NCBI GenBank assembly: GCA_037892765.1
Contig: JBBKBW010000001.1
Length of the DNA: 64,000 bases
Direction: 5' to 3' (one strand)
Origin: Clostridium_AQ sp900552125
GTDB lineage: Bacteria; Bacillota_I; Bacilli_A; Erysipelotrichales; Erysipelotrichaceae
The notes beneath the pieces were generated by a model. The model was not told the DNA's origin. It did no database searches and was given only the letters and a program-made list of their open reading frames with translations. Both the position numbers and the translations under genes were made by a program. This document shows, in pieces, positions 52,996 to 62,114 of this stretch; position 1 is the first letter of the stretch, and the number at the start of each line of letters is the position of its first letter.

Positions 52996-53724
52996 CTAAT
53001 TAGAAAACTGATACATACAGATACCAGCCGCAACCGCAACATTAAGTGATTCAAACGTCTTCATTTCTATAAAGACGTGTTCATCTGCTAACTGCATTAC
53101 TTCTTCACTCACTCCATTGCCTTCATTTCCAAAAACTAGCGCAACATATTCAATGCGAGTGACATTCTTTAAAGGTGTCGCATTATGCAGTGATGTAACA
53201 TAAACAGGAACATGCTGTTGTTTTATTTGCTGTATTAGTTCTATAATATTCCCTCTAATAATAGGAATATGAAATAAAGCACCCTGGGTTGAACGAATCA
53301 CTTTCTCATTATACACATCCGCACATCGTTGTGATAATAAGACGGCATCATAGCCAAATGATAAAGCAGTGCGAATAATCGTTCCAACATTACCAGGATC
53401 CTGTACATCATCTAATATAATTAATCTATTTCCTAACTGTGATCGTATGTTTGGCATACGACACACAGCCATGATCCATGTGCCAGAAGTACTGCTAGAT
53501 AATTTTTTCAATATATCTTTTGTAACTTCATAAACAGGATAAGAAGTAAATGTATGTGATCTTCCTGTTTCTACAAGTATACATTCTACTAAGTCAGCTG
53601 TAATTGCCTCCTGTATCAAATGTTCTCCTTCCACAAGAAATCGCTTTTCCTGATCTCTATATTTCTTTTCTTTTAATTTCGCCCATTGCTTAACTTTCGC
53701 ATTTGTTAGTGAAGTAATTTCCAT
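52996..53724 (-). CDS. SpoU/TrmH-type RNA 2'-O-methyltransferase
   Basis: This 242-residue protein has the N-terminal L30e-like substrate-binding part and the knotted SPOUT domain with motif 1 LDDVQDPGNVGTIIRTA (about residues 110-127), motif 2 LVFGNEGNGV near 195 and motif 3 ESLNVAVAAGICMYQF at the end. Members methylate ribose in rRNA or tRNA. Its exact target (RlmB-like 23S rRNA is likely) is not fixed by sequence alone. It stands alone, read toward the pilin gene. Confidence 0.9.
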   Translation of the reverse strand: MEITSLTNAKVKQWAKLKEKKYRDQEKRFLVEGEHLIQEAITADLVECILVETGRSHTFTSYPVYEVTKDILKKLSSSTSGTWIMAVCRMPNIRSQLGNRLIILDDVQDPGNVGTIIRTALSFGYDAVLLSQRCADVYNEKVIRSTQGALFHIPIIRGNIIELIQQIKQQHVPVYVTSLHNATPLKNVTRIEYVALVFGNEGNGVSEEVMQLADEHVFIEMKTFESLNVAVAAGICMYQFSN

Positions 53725-53813
53725 AAAATCCCTCTTCTTTGTAAATTTAGATTCCTCTTCTGTTATAGCTTTTATTTTAATTGATTTTCTTTATTTTGGC
53801 TATAGCTAAAAAG

Positions 53814-53860
53814 AAAAAAATGACAGATCAACGATCTTATGTTCATCTGTCATTTATACA
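53814..53860 (-). terminator. Terminator after ileS
   Basis: ATGACAGAT pairs with ATCTGTCAT, with further partial pairing inside, and is followed on the minus strand by TTTTTTTC. Confidence 0.88.
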
Positions 53861-53862
53861 TA

Positions 53863-56589
53863 TTATTTTAAAACTTCAGCACAACGTGCACATAGTCCAT
53901 CTTCCGCATGAGAATCTGTGATATTCCAGCATCTCGGACATACGACACCTTCGCATTTTTCTACTTCTACCTGACAAACTTCATAGGCTTTTAATTCATC
54001 AACAGAGAAGCTTACTTTAGAAACGATTAGCCACTGATTGAAGTGATCTCCACATACAGATTCAATCAATGCACGATCTTCATCATTTACATTCACTAGA
54101 ACATGAGCTTCTAAAGATTTACCGATTACTTTTTCAGCACGAGCTTCTTCTAATGCTTTGAAGATATCTGTACGGATTGCCATCATGCGATCCATTTTTT
54201 CTTTGATTTCTTCCGCATTGTCGATAACTAAATTTTCTTTAAAGCTTCCTAAATGAATACTTTCTTCTTCTGTATGGAAGAAATCATTTACTTCTTCACA
54301 TGTATGAACAAGAATTGGAGCCCATAAACGTAATAGCATATCTAATGCATGCCACAATACTGTTTGCACTTGACGACGTCTGATAGAATCTTTCTTTTCG
54401 ATATATAGGATATCTTTTGTATAATCCATGTAGTAAGCTGATAATTCATTTGTCATCAGATTGCTTAACATATTCGTAATATCCGCAAAACGATATTCTT
54501 TATAAGCTTTCTTAGCTTTTGTGTTCACATCATTTAATAATACTAAAATATACTGATCTAACAATGGAAGTTCTTTTACATCTACAAGGTCTTCTTTTGT
54601 AAAGTCATCTTCCGGATTGATATTCGCAAGCATAAATCTGAAAGTATTACGCACTTTACGATATTGTTCACTGATCTGTTTCAAGATTTCTTCTGACATA
54701 CTGCAGTCAGCCTGATAGTCAACACTTGTTGCCCATAGACGTAAGATATCAGCTCCATATTTTTTAGTAATTTCTCCAGGTGCTACGGCATTCCATTGAG
54801 ATTTACTCATCTTCACACCTTTTCCATCCATTACAAATCCATGGCTCAGTACCTGTTTGTATGGAGAATGTCCGTGTACCGCAGTACCGATGATCAATGA
54901 AGAGTTGAACCATCCACGATACTGGTCACTACCTTCAAAGTATAAGTCTGCAGGATAACCTAAGCCACGTTCCATCATCGCACCAGTGTGAGAACTTCCT
55001 GAGTCAAACCATACATCCATAGTATCAGTTTCTTTACGGAATTCTCCATTTGGTGAACCAGGATGAGTATATCCTTCCGGAAGAAGATCTTTCGCTTCTT
55101 TTTCAAACCAGATATTGCTTCCATGTTCACGGAATAATTCCGCAACATGCTGGAATACTTTTTCATCCATGATTGGGGTATCGTCTTCTGCATAGAAGAT
55201 TGGAATTGGTACACCCCATGCACGCTGACGTGAAATACACCAGTCTCCACGATCTGCAATCATGTTATGCATACGCTGCTGTCCCCATTTTGGAACCCAA
55301 TCAACATTAGCGATTTCTGTTAATAACTGTTCACGAATTTTGTCAATAGACGCAAACCACTGTGTAGTAGCACGGAAAATGATTGGTTTTTTAGTTCTCC
55401 AGTCATGTGGATAAGAGTGAGTGATGAATTCCAATTTCAATAAAGCACCTAATTCATCTAAACGCTGTGTTACTGTTTTATTCGCATCATCAACGTATTG
55501 ACCTTTTAACCATTCACCCGCATCTTCCATCATACATCCATGTTCATCAACATTACAGTATGCAGGAAGTCCATATTTCTGACCTACGAAGAAGTCATCT
55601 GCCCCAAATCCAGGTGCAGTATGAACACATCCAGTACCTGCATCAGCTGTTACATGATCTCCAAGAATTACTAATGATTCACGATCATATAAAGGATGCT
55701 GGCAAGTAATCATTTCTAATTCACTACCCTTGAATGTTTTTAGTACTTCTTTTTGTTCAAGTCCAAATTTTTCCCATAGTGAATCTACTAATTCTTCTAA
55801 AACAATTAATTTACCTTTTTCACTTTGTACTAAAGCATATGTAAAGTCTTTATTCAAACAGATTGCTAAGTTTGCTGGAATTGTCCAAGGAGTTGTTGTC
55901 CAGATAACAAATGATGTATCAGTATCTAAAACACCTTTTCCATCTTTTACCGCAAATTTCACGAAAATCGTAGGACTTTTTACATCTTTATATTCGATTT
56001 CTGCTTCTGCTAGAGCAGTTTCACTAGATGGGGACCAGTAAACTGGTTTTAATCCTTTATAAATTAAACCATCCATTGCCATTTTCGCAAAAATTTCGAT
56101 CTGATGAGCTTCGAACTCTTTTGTTAGTGTAATATATGGATGATCATAATCTCCCACAACGCCTAAAGATAAGAAACCTTTTTTCTGACGCTCTACCTGT
56201 TCCATCGCATAGTCGTAACAAAGCTTACGGAAATCAGATAATTCCATCTCTTTACGATTATGACCTAATTTCTGAATTGCTGTTTCGATTGGCAATCCGT
56301 GTGTATCCCAACCAGGGATATATGGTACTTTATAACCTGCCATAAAACGATTACGAATAATAACATCCTTTAAAATTTTATTTAACGCATGGCCCAAGTG
56401 AATATCACCATTTGCATATGGAGGACCATCATGTAAAACAAACGCTTCACAGCCCTCTCTTTTTTCTAACATTTTGTGGTAAATGTCTTCTTCCTGCCAG
56501 CGTGCTTGAAATTTTGGCTCTTTTGTTGGTAATTTTCCACGCATTTCAAACTTCGTTTTTGGCATTAATAAGGTATCCTTGTATTCCAT
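53863..56589 (-). CDS. ileS: Isoleucyl-tRNA synthetase
   Basis: The 908-residue class I enzyme has the HIGH-type motif in DGDIHLGHALNK form (GDIHLGHA near residue 62) and the KMSKS motif in VKMSKSQWNA near residue 590. It also has the CP1 editing domain between them, and a C-terminal zinc motif CPRCWN...CARC (about 887-906). It charges tRNA-Ile and edits Val. It follows a T-box leader. It lies after divIVA as in many Firmicutes. The start follows GGAGGAA. Confidence 0.97.
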   Translation of the reverse strand: MEYKDTLLMPKTKFEMRGKLPTKEPKFQARWQEEDIYHKMLEKREGCEAFVLHDGPPYANGDIHLGHALNKILKDVIIRNRFMAGYKVPYIPGWDTHGLPIETAIQKLGHNRKEMELSDFRKLCYDYAMEQVERQKKGFLSLGVVGDYDHPYITLTKEFEAHQIEIFAKMAMDGLIYKGLKPVYWSPSSETALAEAEIEYKDVKSPTIFVKFAVKDGKGVLDTDTSFVIWTTTPWTIPANLAICLNKDFTYALVQSEKGKLIVLEELVDSLWEKFGLEQKEVLKTFKGSELEMITCQHPLYDRESLVILGDHVTADAGTGCVHTAPGFGADDFFVGQKYGLPAYCNVDEHGCMMEDAGEWLKGQYVDDANKTVTQRLDELGALLKLEFITHSYPHDWRTKKPIIFRATTQWFASIDKIREQLLTEIANVDWVPKWGQQRMHNMIADRGDWCISRQRAWGVPIPIFYAEDDTPIMDEKVFQHVAELFREHGSNIWFEKEAKDLLPEGYTHPGSPNGEFRKETDTMDVWFDSGSSHTGAMMERGLGYPADLYFEGSDQYRGWFNSSLIIGTAVHGHSPYKQVLSHGFVMDGKGVKMSKSQWNAVAPGEITKKYGADILRLWATSVDYQADCSMSEEILKQISEQYRKVRNTFRFMLANINPEDDFTKEDLVDVKELPLLDQYILVLLNDVNTKAKKAYKEYRFADITNMLSNLMTNELSAYYMDYTKDILYIEKKDSIRRRQVQTVLWHALDMLLRLWAPILVHTCEEVNDFFHTEEESIHLGSFKENLVIDNAEEIKEKMDRMMAIRTDIFKALEEARAEKVIGKSLEAHVLVNVNDEDRALIESVCGDHFNQWLIVSKVSFSVDELKAYEVCQVEVEKCEGVVCPRCWNITDSHAEDGLCARCAEVLK

Positions 56590-56609
56590 ATCATTTCCTC
56601 CTTTAAAAT

Positions 56610-56815
56610 AAAAAAACGTCCTAACTAAGGACGTATTTAACGCGGTACCACCTTACTTCATATGATAATATCATATGCCCTCTACTTATAACGGAAAGCT
56701 GTCCGTATTCCCTTACTTCTTTTCAGGAAATCTGCTCCAAAGTGATTTTCCTTTACCTTTCGTACTGACTTTCACCTGCCGTCAGCTCTCTATAACTATT
56801 TGTAAAGAAACATGT
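56610..56815 (-). ncRNA. T-box riboswitch controlling ileS
   Basis: On the minus strand the T-box AAGGTGGTACCGCGTT (about 56,639-56,655) precedes the terminator ACGTCCTTAGTTAGGACGT and TTTTTTTAT at 56,610-56,634. Upstream is the long stem I region with GGACAGCTTTCC-like pairings. Uncharged tRNA-Ile would release expression of ileS. It lies directly after the divIVA stop. Confidence 0.9.
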
Positions 56816-56829
56816 CTTTTTCATCGCAT

Positions 56830-57294
56830 TTATATTTCTTTCTTTAATAGATCCAAATCTGGAATCTGTGGCGTTTCAAAATCATCTAATACTTGTGATA
56901 TCTTTTGTAATTCTTTTCGCATAGATCCTTTCAGATCATTTGCTTCATCACCTAGACGACTGATTTCTAAAAGAACTTCTCTAGCCATCATCAATGATTC
57001 TTTAACGATTACATCAGCGTTCTGATGTGCCGTATCTACAATCATATTGGCCTCTTTCATTGCCATTCGCGTCATTTCATCAGCAGCTTTTTCTTTAACC
57101 TCAAGATTTTCACTTACATCATGATAGCGTGTTTGCAATAAATCATAAGATTCTTTAAGCTCTTTATACTCTCTGTTGGCTTTATCCAGTTTTTTCTGAA
57201 GGCTTTCCATCTGCATTTTCTGCGTTTGAATATAATCATCCACCTGATAACGATTATACCCATTTTTCATAGTGTCAAATACGCGTCTGTCCAT
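56830..57294 (-). CDS. divIVA: DivIVA-type cell-pole and division protein
   Basis: The protein of 154 residues has the DivIVA lipid-binding start (RRVFDTMKNGYNRYQVDDYI) and then a long coiled coil (about 25-75 and 85-140). It binds curved membrane at the septum and poles and organises division and, in sporulating cells, chromosome anchoring. The start at 57,294 lies 7 bases from GGAG; the longer frame adds six codons. It belongs to the sepF-ylmH-divIVA cluster. Confidence 0.88.
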   Translation of the reverse strand: MDRRVFDTMKNGYNRYQVDDYIQTQKMQMESLQKKLDKANREYKELKESYDLLQTRYHDVSENLEVKEKAADEMTRMAMKEANMIVDTAHQNADVIVKESLMMAREVLLEISRLGDEANDLKGSMRKELQKISQVLDDFETPQIPDLDLLKKEI

Positions 57295-57308
57295 AAACCC
57301 TCTCCTAT

Positions 57309-58061
57309 TCACTGATACATGCCAACTTCAATGACAAGATTTCCTTTTTTCGTTTCCTTCACTACTTCTTTCAGCTGGAATCTTCCATGTCCGCGAATGG
57401 AAATAACACAAGTATTATCGCATAAATATGATGTTTGTTCAAGTATTACATGATTAACTTTTACCTGTTTTCCTTTGATGTATGCACTTGCCTTTGCACG
57501 ACTGACATTTGCTATTGCACTTACAATCGTATCTAATCGTAAAGAAGATACGATATACGTTCGAACTATAATATTCGGCTCATAATGAACCTTTTCCTGA
57601 CTTTCCTCAAACTGTACATGACAACGTTTGATCTTAGTCAGATTCGCAATAATATAATTGGCAATATCAGGATCTATAAACATATGGATTATTCCATTTT
57701 CAACAATAATGTCTCCTGTTTTTTCCCGTTCGATTCCTAAATTCATCAGTGCCCCTAAGACATCTCGATGATTCATGTTTCCAAAAGCAGAAGAAAACCG
57801 TGCTTTTAAATGCAGAACAGGAATCGTAAATTCCTCCATCCACGGAAGAAAAGCTACTCGACAGCGTTCTGCCTGTTCATATCCTCCTTCTACAACATAA
57901 GGAATCTGTGAACCGCATATTCGTTTAACAATTTGTATCTGGTCAGGCGAAAAAAAGGGTGTAACTATTTCTTTATTCCACCTCTCCATGCGATCGATAT
58001 GATCCTGAATACGCGAAACAAATTCTTCGTTACCCCGATAATGCTCATATGCAATATTCAA
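57309..58061 (-). CDS. ylmH: S4-domain RNA-binding protein YlmH
   Basis: The 250-residue protein has a C-terminal S4 RNA-binding domain (about 180-240; LRLDTIVSAIANVSRAKASA and GKQVKVNH). The N-terminal region is of the YlmH type that binds ribosomes. Related proteins rescue stalled 50S subunits. It stands between sepF and divIVA, its normal place. Function beyond RNA binding is inferred from the family. Confidence 0.88.
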   Translation of the reverse strand: MNIAYEHYRGNEEFVSRIQDHIDRMERWNKEIVTPFFSPDQIQIVKRICGSQIPYVVEGGYEQAERCRVAFLPWMEEFTIPVLHLKARFSSAFGNMNHRDVLGALMNLGIEREKTGDIIVENGIIHMFIDPDIANYIIANLTKIKRCHVQFEESQEKVHYEPNIIVRTYIVSSLRLDTIVSAIANVSRAKASAYIKGKQVKVNHVILEQTSYLCDNTCVISIRGHGRFQLKEVVKETKKGNLVIEVGMYQ

Positions 58062-58066
58062 AATAT

Positions 58067-58462
58067 TTATTCCTCGCTTGCATCTAAGCTGATTTCACCA
58101 TGTACTGCCACACTGCGAGGTGTACATAAAATGACATTATGTCCAATTTTCTGAATACTGCCATCAAGTGCAAATATAACGCCAGTCAAGAAATCAATTG
58201 TACGCTGTGCATAATCACGCTGTAATTTATGCAGATTGACAACAGCTGCCTTGTTTTCTTTTAAACGTTTCGCAATCTCTTCTGATTCATCAAAGGAACG
58301 AGGTTCAAATAGAACCATCTTCGTATCGTTTGGTAAATGATTAACTTTTGATTTTGGTCTTTCATATTCAGAAATAGAAGGTGTATCTTCCTGTTCTACT
58401 TCCAAAACGTCATCTTCATCCATTGGCGCTATAAAAGATTTAAACTTTTCACTAATGCTCAT
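58067..58462 (-). CDS. sepF: Cell-division protein SepF
   Basis: This 131-residue protein has an N-terminal amphipathic segment (SISEKFKSFI) that binds membrane. An acidic linker follows, then the conserved SepF domain (about 50-130; VVNLHKLQRDYAQRTIDFLTG and the FALDGSIQKIG core). It anchors and aligns FtsZ at the septum. It lies 6 bp upstream of ylmH in the standard cluster. Confidence 0.92.
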   Translation of the reverse strand: MSISEKFKSFIAPMDEDDVLEVEQEDTPSISEYERPKSKVNHLPNDTKMVLFEPRSFDESEEIAKRLKENKAAVVNLHKLQRDYAQRTIDFLTGVIFALDGSIQKIGHNVILCTPRSVAVHGEISLDASEE

Positions 58463-58547
58463 GTAGCGTCCCTCCTACTCATTTACATATATTTTAGCAC
58501 ACATTGTTATTTATAAAAAGAAGTTTTAGTGAATTTTCACTATTTAT

Positions 58548-58793
58548 TTAATAATGGAATTTTACTAAAATTACATCTCCTTCTATATTTTCTATTTCTT
58601 TAGTAGGTATCACAATTTCATCACATGGAAAAAACCATGGAAACATCTTCTTTACAAATGATTGTGTAGGACGAACAACAATAGAATGTATCACATACGT
58701 ACAAGGATCAAATATTACATCACTGACAAGTCCAATCAGACCGCCATCTATCACATTGATTACTTGCCTGCCACATATTTCTGAAAATTTCAT
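58548..58793 (-). CDS. ylmC: PRC-barrel protein YlmC/YmxH
   Basis: The 81-residue protein has a PRC-barrel fold (FSEICGRQVINVIDGG...). It matches the YlmC/YmxH sporulation-related family found after sigG in Bacillus and clostridia. The exact function is not known. The gene lies 45 bp after sigG and opens the division cluster. Confidence 0.85.
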   Translation of the reverse strand: MKFSEICGRQVINVIDGGLIGLVSDVIFDPCTYVIHSIVVRPTQSFVKKMFPWFFPCDEIVIPTKEIENIEGDVILVKFHY

Positions 58794-58838
58794 TTTCTCA
58801 CCTGTTTTAGTATATGTAATGAATAATAGAAGTTTCCT

Positions 58839-59618
58839 TTATGAATCAAATTCTTTCTTCAACATCGCAATTGCATTTTTCTCTAAACGAGAAACTTGTG
58901 CCTGCGATATACCTAATTCATTTGCAATTTCCGTTTGTGTCATATCCTGATAATATCTTTTTCTGATAATGTCCATTTCTTTATCCTTTAATCGATACAT
59001 GCTCTTTTTTAATGTCATCACATTATGTAAGAGTTCTATTTCATCTTTATCATCTTTAATCTGATCTAATAAATACAATTCATCACCATCACTATTATAA
59101 ATAGGTTCAAAAATCGATAAAACATTTTGAGTTGAATCAAGCGCATCTACTACATCTTTTTCCTTAACTTCTAACTGTTCTGCCAGCCATGGGATGGATG
59201 GTTCTTTTTGATGTAAATGAATATATTCTTCTTTTAATTTAAACAATCGATACGCCAGATCTTTTAGATGACGAGAAACCCGAATGACCTGATTATCTCT
59301 AAGATAGCGTTTTATCTCTCCCATGATCATAGGAACAGCATAAGTTGAAAAACGCACTTCATGTTTTAAATCAAAATTGTCAATAGATTTCACTAAACCA
59401 ATACAGCCAACCTGAAATAAATCATCCATATTATCACAACGATTTGAGAACCGCTGCACTATTGATAATACAAGCTTAAGATTTCCTTGGATCAATTCAT
59501 CTTTTGCGCTTAAATCCCCTTGTGCTAAATTCAAAAACAGATTCTTCATTTCTACATTTGTCAATACTTTCAATTGTGAGGTATTTATACCACTGATTTC
59601 TACTTTATAACGACTCAT
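58839..59618 (-). CDS. sigG: Sporulation sigma factor G
   Basis: The 259-residue protein starts with the SigG-specific segment YKVEISGINTSQLKVL. It has region 2 (DDLFQVGCIGLVKSIDNF, then RFSTYAVPMIMGEIKRYLRD), region 3 and region 4 with a complete helix-turn-helix (QTEIANELGISQAQVSRLEK). It directs late forespore genes. All regions are intact, in contrast to sigF. The stretch coding STYAVPM resembles the ICE junction in sigF. In Bacillus sigG needs SigF to be transcribed first, so in this cell it is probably silent. Confidence 0.94.
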   Translation of the reverse strand: MSRYKVEISGINTSQLKVLTNVEMKNLFLNLAQGDLSAKDELIQGNLKLVLSIVQRFSNRCDNMDDLFQVGCIGLVKSIDNFDLKHEVRFSTYAVPMIMGEIKRYLRDNQVIRVSRHLKDLAYRLFKLKEEYIHLHQKEPSIPWLAEQLEVKEKDVVDALDSTQNVLSIFEPIYNSDGDELYLLDQIKDDKDEIELLHNVMTLKKSMYRLKDKEMDIIRKRYYQDMTQTEIANELGISQAQVSRLEKNAIAMLKKEFDS

Positions 59619-59718
59619 AGCTCTTTGCCTCCTAGCTGTATGTACTAGCAGTTTGCCCGAGCTATTTCCTAGTTATTCCTGTAAGTAATTGGAAGTATTT
59701 TATGCTTGACATCCATAA

Positions 59719-59746
59719 AAAAAGGCCTGTGATTTTCACAAGCCAA
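59719..59746 (-). terminator. Terminator after sigE
   Basis: GGCTTGTG and CACAGGCC pair around an AAAAT loop and are followed on the minus strand by TTTTTTT. It separates sigE from sigG, which fits with separate control of the two. Confidence 0.88.
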
Positions 59747-59752
59747 AGGTAA

Positions 59753-60454
59753 TTACGTATGTTTCATTTGAAGCTTCAGTTTTTCAATAATTCTTTTTTC
59801 TAATCTGGAGATATAAGACTGCGATATACCTAAACGTTTTGCGATGTCTTTTTGTGTTAACTCTTCATGTTGAATTCCATAACGCATCTGTAAAATTATT
59901 CGTTCTCTTTCTTTCAGCGAAGCCATTGCCTTCAGTAATTCCCTCTTGTTTTCCATTTTTTCAAATTCTTTGGTAACTACATCATCAGCGGTTCCTAATA
60001 TATCCGATAACAATAATTCATTTCCATCATAATCAATATTCAGCGGTTCATCGAAGCTGACTTCTAGTTTCCTTCTGCTTTTTTTACGCAAAAACATCAA
60101 TATTTCATTCTCAATACAGCGTGAAGCATACGTAACCAGTTTTATATTTTTATCTCGTTTAAACGTATTGACCGCTTTAATCAATCCGATACTACCAATA
60201 CTAATCAAATCTTCCATAAAGATCGGATTTGTTTCATAGCGTTTTGCTATGTACACAACAAGTCGAAGATTATGTTCAATCAACGTATTTCTTGCTTCTT
60301 CATCACCATTTTCCAAGGCAATCAAAGCTGCCAGCTCTTCTTCTTTTTCAAGAGGTTTAGGCAAGACATCATTCCCCTGAATATAATACACTTCCATGTA
60401 ATTCTGTTTACAAAACAAAAAGCGAATTAGTTGCATGATTTTTTTCATTTTCAT
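59753..60454 (-). CDS. sigE: Sporulation sigma factor E (pro-form)
   Basis: The protein of 233 residues has a hydrophobic/basic pro-sequence of about 20-25 residues before MEVYYIQGNDVLP, which in Bacillus is removed by SpoIIGA. It then has regions 2 (EDLISIGSIGLIKAVNTF), 3 and 4 (TQKDIAKRLGISQSYISRLEK). It drives early mother-cell genes. The start overlaps the spoIIGA stop, so it may begin at 60,454 or at an ATG two codons later. Confidence 0.93.
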   Translation of the reverse strand: MKMKKIMQLIRFLFCKQNYMEVYYIQGNDVLPKPLEKEEELAALIALENGDEEARNTLIEHNLRLVVYIAKRYETNPIFMEDLISIGSIGLIKAVNTFKRDKNIKLVTYASRCIENEILMFLRKKSRRKLEVSFDEPLNIDYDGNELLLSDILGTADDVVTKEFEKMENKRELLKAMASLKERERIILQMRYGIQHEELTQKDIAKRLGISQSYISRLEKRIIEKLKLQMKHT

Positions 60455-61188
60455 CACCCCAATGTCATCAGATTCATATTCAGCAGCACTTCGCAGTTCA
60501 ATGGCAGACGAATTTCTCTTTTACAACAAATCAGTACTTTATGACTTTGACAGCCCTCTAACGCCGCATCACACACATAAGCACAAGTTAAGGAGGTATC
60601 CTGCACTGTATTGATTACTATCCATTTTATGTCCTGTTCTTTAAAATATGCTTCATATTTCGACGAAATAAACAAGACCGGTAACCCTTCATGTGTCATC
60701 AAATTACCGCTATCAAGAAAACCTTTAACTTTAATTTTTTGATTATGTAATATAAATTGCACATAATAACAATAATGTGATCTAGCAAGCATATCTTTCC
60801 ATTTCACCTTTAATAGTAAAAATAAAAAAGCGTAGAAAAGCCATAACCATAGCACCGGTTTATGAATGGGCACAAACCACAGCAAATTATGAAAGCTGCC
60901 TTGATATATTCCAAATGCACTCATATACCACAAACATCGAATCACCTGCATCATAAGCCAGCTTTTCCATGTTTTATAAAACATAAACAGAAATAGAATT
61001 TCTACCAGCAGCATCAGCCATATAGACCCCTTAAAGAAAACAAAACTTCCCATAGCACTAATCACAAATGCATTTAAGATCATTTTATGCCATGGAATCG
61101 GCTGAACATTGCAGTAAGATGCCATTGCGAACGAAAGAAGCAGTGTCCCAAAATTGTGCAGGAATGTTATCTCTATATAGCTCTCCAT
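60454..61188 (-). CDS. spoIIGA: Pro-sigma E processing protease SpoIIGA
   Basis: The 244-residue protein has five membrane spans in the N-terminal half and a soluble C-terminal half with the aspartic-protease motif GFLDSGNLMT (Asp near residue 160). It cleaves pro-SigE after a signal from the forespore protein SpoIIR, which is normally made under SigF. It is somewhat shorter than the Bacillus form. It is coupled to sigE by a TGATG overlap. Confidence 0.88.
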   Translation of the reverse strand: MESYIEITFLHNFGTLLLSFAMASYCNVQPIPWHKMILNAFVISAMGSFVFFKGSIWLMLLVEILFLFMFYKTWKSWLMMQVIRCLWYMSAFGIYQGSFHNLLWFVPIHKPVLWLWLFYAFLFLLLKVKWKDMLARSHYCYYVQFILHNQKIKVKGFLDSGNLMTHEGLPVLFISSKYEAYFKEQDIKWIVINTVQDTSLTCAYVCDAALEGCQSHKVLICCKREIRLPLNCEVLLNMNLMTLG

Positions 61189-61204
61189 ATCATGCCCTCC
61201 CTGA

Positions 61205-61245
61205 TAAGAGTATACAAAATGAACAGAGGTTAATATGTCGATATT
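61205..61245 (-). promoter_or_regulatory. Promoter region of spoIIGA-sigE with a Spo0A-like box
   Basis: On the minus strand TATACT lies at 61,209-61,214, and an ATCGACA (reverse of TGTCGAT, one base from the Spo0A core) lies at 61,236-61,242. This is the arrangement of spoIIG-type promoters, which use SigA and Spo0A. Confidence 0.45.
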
Positions 61246-61249
61246 CGTG

Positions 61250-62010
61250 ATATCTTTTTATTCTCAGTTTACACAATATGACAAATGATTTCATTTCTCA
61301 TAATGTAGTAAAACTTAAAAAAATCCACCAGAACTACATCTGATGGATCATCTGTATTTTTAATCATTTAACTTATAGCTTAATACAAGCTGATCAAAAT
61401 TTCATGGAATTTTTCTTCTCCATCATAAAATCATTTTGATGATGTGCTAATTCAATATAAATGACTTTACTTTCGATTCCAGTATCATATTGTTTCTATT
61501 TTATCTATTCTACTGCCTGTTTTATGACTAGAAATCTTGTGTACCTTGTTTCTACGGCATCTTTTTCTCTTCTATATTAAATAACATTAAAGTTAGCATA
61601 ATTTATTAGATCAACTTTCATTTATATAAGTACAGCGGACTAGCGATTTCTTCTTGTAAAAAAATCATATCATTTTCCAAGAACAATCAATTGGCAATTG
61701 AAATTCATATAAAGTCTTCCTTGAATACTTTCAATGAACTTTCCTAGAGTACTTGATGAGTGCAAGATAGTGGAATAACCACTCCGTTAAGGGAAAATCG
61801 GAACATGAACTAAAAATACGGGAAGCAAAATACGCCTGCTGAGTATATTCCGAATGATTCATCCTATGTTTACTACTTACGAAACAATATGGAAATAAAG
61901 ATAATCGTGAATTTTATTAGCAAGAAGATAAAAGAAATACAAACATAATATATGTGATGCCTTAAAAAATTCAAATTCTAGCATAACTTCTCTTCAAACT
62001 CTTGATTTAT
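61250..62010. other. AT-rich intergenic region with remnants
   Basis: About 760 bp without a convincing gene. A 26-bp imperfect hairpin with ATCCACCAGA/TCTGATGGAT lies at about 61,321-61,346. At 61,755-61,905 the plus strand has short coding-like pieces broken by several stops, such as NNHSVKGKSEHELKIREAKY, that look like a decayed gene. I see no tRNA or repeat. The region separates the sporulation cluster from the accessory gene at 62,115. Confidence 0.4.
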
Positions 62011-62013
62011 TTT

Positions 62014-62071
62014 TAGTTATCAAGATAACTACAGGACAGTAAAAAACTGTCCTGTAGTTATCTTATATAAT
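62014..62071 (+). promoter_or_regulatory. Nested inverted repeats and -10 box before the leukocidin-like gene
   Basis: A perfect 19-bp inverted repeat (62,022-62,040 and 62,046-62,064) with a 5-base A loop precedes TATAAT (62,066-62,071). Overlapping it, TAGTTATC-AA-GATAACTA is a second palindrome at 62,014-62,031. No -35 box of standard type is present, and no T-run follows the hairpin on either strand. It is more likely an operator or a leader structure than a terminator. Confidence 0.6.
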
Positions 62072-62114
62072 TTCAATAGAATCAGCTGATGAAAAAAACA
62101 AGGAGGTTTTATTT

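Noticed and set aside
62022..62064. Rho-independent terminator
   Set aside because: The stem is perfect but no T-run follows on either strand, and it sits right before the -10 box of the next gene.
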